From positions 111,768-175,767 of the forward strand of contig NZ_JOCT01000027.1 in the NCBI RefSeq assembly GCF_000717875.1: a DNA stretch of 64,000 bases, written 5' to 3'. The notes beneath the pieces were generated by a model. The model was not told the origin of the DNA. It saw only the letters and a program-made list of their open reading frames with translations, and did not search any database. Both the position numbers and the translations under genes were made by a program. Of this stretch, positions 62,017 to 64,000 are shown in pieces (within the stretch, counting starts at the first letter, position 1; each line of letters opens with the position of its first letter). The DNA is from Streptomyces sp. NRRL S-455. GTDB taxonomy: Bacteria > Actinomycetota > Actinomycetes > Streptomycetales > Streptomycetaceae.

Positions 62017-62904
62017 ATGAACGCAGAACACCAGGCCGTCACCGTACTCGGACTGGGCTCGATGGGCTCGGCACTGGCCGCCGCGCTCCTGGACCGGGGC
62101 CATCCGACCACCGTCTGGAACCGCTCGAAGGACAAGGCCCTGCCCTTGGTCGAGCGAGGTGCCCGCCTGGCCGCCACCCCGCGGGAGGCGGTCGCCGCTG
62201 CCCCGCTGACCATCGCCTGCGTGCTGGACTACGAGGCGCTGTACACCGTCCTCGACCCGGCCGCCGGCGACCTTGCGGGCAGAACCCTGGTGAACCTCAC
62301 CTCCGGCTCTCCCGAACAGGCCCAGGAAGCCGTCAAGTGGGCCCACTCCCATGGGGCCGACTACCTCGACGGCGCCATCATGACCACACCGCCCGGCGTC
62401 GGCGACCCCGCCATGATGTTCCTCTACAGCGGCTCCCGGGAGGTCTTCGACACCCACCGTCCCACCCTGGCGACCCTCGGCGACCCCCTCCACCTGGGTA
62501 CCGACCCGGGTCTCGCCTCCCTCTACGACGCCGCGTTGCTCGGCCTGATGTGGTCCACCATGACCGGCTGGCTGCACGGCACCGCACTGGTCGCCGCCGA
62601 GCGGACACCCGCCACCGACTTCACCCCCGTCGCGACGCGCTGGCTGGACACCGTCGCCCGCTTCCTCACCACGTACGCGCCCCAGGTGGACGCCGGCCGC
62701 TACCCGGGCGACGACGCCACGGTCGACGTGCAGATCGCGGCCATCGACCACCTCATCCACGCGGCGGCGGCCCGGGGCGTCGACAACGCGCTGCCCGAGC
62801 TCCTGAAGACCGCCATGGAGAAGGCCAGTGCCGCCGGACACGGGCAGGACAGTTACGCCAGCCTGATCGAAGTGCTGAGGAATCCCGCCGGCACCGGGTC
62901 CTGA
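62017..62904 (+). CDS. NAD(P)-binding imine-reductase/beta-hydroxyacid-dehydrogenase-like protein
   Basis: A 295-residue dehydrogenase. The Rossmann loop VLGLGSMGSALAAALLDRGHPTTVWNRS prefers NADPH (Asn-Arg-Ser after strand 2). The linker helix GLMWSTMTGWLHG and the all-helical C-terminus match the imine reductase group rather than classical hydroxyacid dehydrogenases, which keep a catalytic Lys here. CGAGGAG precedes ATG 62017. The open frame upstream to 61801 runs over the divergent regulator and is not real. It may reduce cyclic imines or keto acids. Confidence 0.87.
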   Translation: MNAEHQAVTVLGLGSMGSALAAALLDRGHPTTVWNRSKDKALPLVERGARLAATPREAVAAAPLTIACVLDYEALYTVLDPAAGDLAGRTLVNLTSGSPEQAQEAVKWAHSHGADYLDGAIMTTPPGVGDPAMMFLYSGSREVFDTHRPTLATLGDPLHLGTDPGLASLYDAALLGLMWSTMTGWLHGTALVAAERTPATDFTPVATRWLDTVARFLTTYAPQVDAGRYPGDDATVDVQIAAIDHLIHAAAARGVDNALPELLKTAMEKASAAGHGQDSYASLIEVLRNPAGTGS

Positions 62905-62911
62905 CGCCGGC

Positions 62912-63262
62912 CTAGACCGACACCAGCACCACGAGGTTCGTCGCGACCACCAGCACGAACCCCAGCAGCAGACCGGCCAGGAGCCGCATGCGGAACCCGC
63001 GGTACGCCGCCTCGTACTCGCTCCGCAGTTCCGCACCGCGCCGCACCGTCCGCTGCCACGAGGCCCGGGTGAGGGCGAGGTGCTCCGCCGCGAACCGCCG
63101 CTCCACCTCGCGGCGTTGCGCCTCGGTCAGCCACTCGAGCCCGGCGGTGAAGCGCGCAGCGGTCGTGCGGGCCTCCTCGCGTGCGGCGGCGGCGAGCAGG
63201 TGGCCCTCGACCTCGTTGTGGAACGCCCGCATGTCCGCGGGGAGACCTTCCATGGCGGTCAC
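62912..63262 (-). CDS. Small C-tail-anchored membrane protein next to ctaD
   Basis: A 116-residue protein with a long charged helical part ([25 protein letters not shown] ... [12 protein letters not shown]) and one membrane span at the end ([23 protein letters not shown]). The GTG at 63262 overlaps the ctaD stop (GTGA), with GGGAG 11 nt upstream; ATG 63253 is an alternative. Tight coupling to ctaD suggests a role in that oxidase complex or its assembly. I do not recognise a family. Confidence 0.7.
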   Translation of the reverse strand: MTAMEGLPADMRAFHNEVEGHLLAAAAREEARTTAARFTAGLEWLTEAQRREVERRFAAEHLALTRASWQRTVRRGAELRSEYEAAYRGFRMRLLAGLLLGFVLVVATNLVVLVSV

Positions 63263-64000
63263 CGGAGCGTCAGCTCCCGCTCGGCCGCGACGCCCGCGTG
63301 GTGCAGGTCGAACGCCGGGGACTCGCTGCGGATCCTGGGGAGAGCGACGAAGTTGTGGCGGGGCGGTGGGCAGGAGGTGGCCCACTCCAGGGAGCGGCCG
63401 TAGCCCCACGGGTCGTCGACGCCGACCGGCTTGCCGTACTTGGCCGTCTTCCACACGTTGTAGAGGAAGGGCAGCATCGACATGCCGAGCAGGAAGGAGA
63501 AGACGCTCGACACCGTGTTGAGCGCCGTCAGGCCCTCCACCGCCAGGTAGTCGGGGATCCGCCGCTGCATACCCTGAGCGCCCAGCCAGTGCTGGACCAG
63601 GAACGTGCCGTGGAAGCCGGTGAACAGCGTCCAGAAGGTGATCTTGCCGAGGCGCTCGTCCAGCATCCTGCCGGTGAACTTCGGCCACCAGAAGTGGAAG
63701 CCGGAGAACATGGCGAAGACGACGGTGCCGAAGATGACGTAGTGGAAGTGGGCCACCACGAAGTACGAGTCGGACACGTGGAAGTCGATCGGCGGCGAGG
63801 CCAGCAGCACGCCCGTGAGACCGCCGAACACGAACGTCATCAGGAAGCCGGTCGCCCACAGCATGGGCGTCTCGAACGACAGACTCCCGCGCCACATGGT
63901 GCCGATCCAGTTGAAGAACTTCACACCGGTCGGGACGGCGATGAGGAACGTCATGAAGGAGAAGAACGGCAGCAGCACACCGCCGGTGACGTACATGTGG
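63259..64000 (-). CDS. ctaD: Cytochrome c oxidase subunit I (partial, 3' end)
   Basis: The last 247 residues of the haem-copper oxidase catalytic subunit; the 5' part lies beyond the window edge. Seen are transmembrane helices with the haem ligand motif VVAHFHYV (two His), [21 protein letters not shown] and the late [11 protein letters not shown] typical of actinobacterial aa3 oxidases. It works in the membrane as the O2-reducing subunit. Streptomyces often has more than one ctaD; which copy this is cannot be told. It overlaps the small membrane protein gene by 4 bp. Confidence 0.95.
   Translation of the reverse strand, partial: HMYVTGGVLLPFFSFMTFLIAVPTGVKFFNWIGTMWRGSLSFETPMLWATGFLMTFVFGGLTGVLLASPPIDFHVSDSYFVVAHFHYVIFGTVVFAMFSGFHFWWPKFTGRMLDERLGKITFWTLFTGFHGTFLVQHWLGAQGMQRRIPDYLAVEGLTALNTVSSVFSFLLGMSMLPFLYNVWKTAKYGKPVGVDDPWGYGRSLEWATSCPPPRHNFVALPRIRSESPAFDLHHAGVAAERELTLR

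Overview
The window is high-GC actinobacterial DNA and almost certainly Streptomyces. The evidence is the GC-biased codons with GTG/TTG starts, a complete AmfS/SapB-type morphogen cluster, a Streptomyces subtilisin inhibitor (SSI), three SpoIIE-type phosphatases, secreted glycosidases with Tat or Sec signals, a perfect CebR operator, and rare TTA codons confined to two regulator-like genes. I see no tRNA, rRNA, CRISPR array, insertion sequence or phage gene. The right edge cuts a cytochrome c oxidase subunit I gene.

Left part (1-9.6 kb): a LysE exporter, a CYP105-like P450 with its 3Fe-4S ferredoxin, a flavoprotein, an aldo/keto reductase, a divergent PhyH dioxygenase/AraC pair, the first of two large membrane proteins joining a sigma-like cytoplasmic domain to an extracellular ricin-type lectin domain, and an ArsB/NhaD-type permease. 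From 9.6 to 27.2 kb: a PAS/GAF/SpoIIE/HATPase phosphatase, a GH2 and a GH9 glycosidase (the latter behind a CebR box), hydrolases, a degenerate Fic-type toxin-antitoxin pair, the second sigma-like/lectin protein (with a TTA codon), a lactate-monooxygenase-like flavoenzyme, a possible ribbon-helix-helix regulator sitting on a palindrome, SSI, and a three-gene operon for a diiron oxidase-like protein, a HemK2-like methyltransferase and a CDGSH protein.

Centre (27.2-36.6 kb): a Ppx/GppA phosphatase, then a peptide export locus. It has a 71-residue double-glycine precursor with a cysteine-free core, a hairpin, an HlyD-like adaptor, a C39-peptidase ABC exporter and a second NHLM-type ABC exporter. 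No modification enzyme is visible. A TTG-started S1 protease with an Ala-Gly-Glu/Gly-Gln tail is transcribed away from it.

Morphogen region (36.7-49.2 kb): amfT-amfS-amfB-amfA run on the minus strand and meet amfR head-on. The cluster is flanked by two SpoIIE phosphatases. AmfT would dehydrate and cyclise AmfS, AmfB/AmfA would export it, and AmfR would activate the operon. AmfR has two TTA codons, one of which is, on the other strand, the stop codon of amfA. The AmfA linker carries a 57-bp in-frame minisatellite.

Right part (49.2-64 kb): a CBS protein, a small unknown ORF, rmlA-rmlB-rmlD-type dTDP-sugar genes (no rmlC here) with a MycE-like methyltransferase, and a convergent GT2 glycosyltransferase. 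Then come a phosphoesterase, a GH5 glycosidase, a beta-propeller protein divergent from a TetR gene across a palindrome, a GlxA-like AraC regulator, an imine-reductase-like dehydrogenase, a small membrane protein and ctaD (partial).
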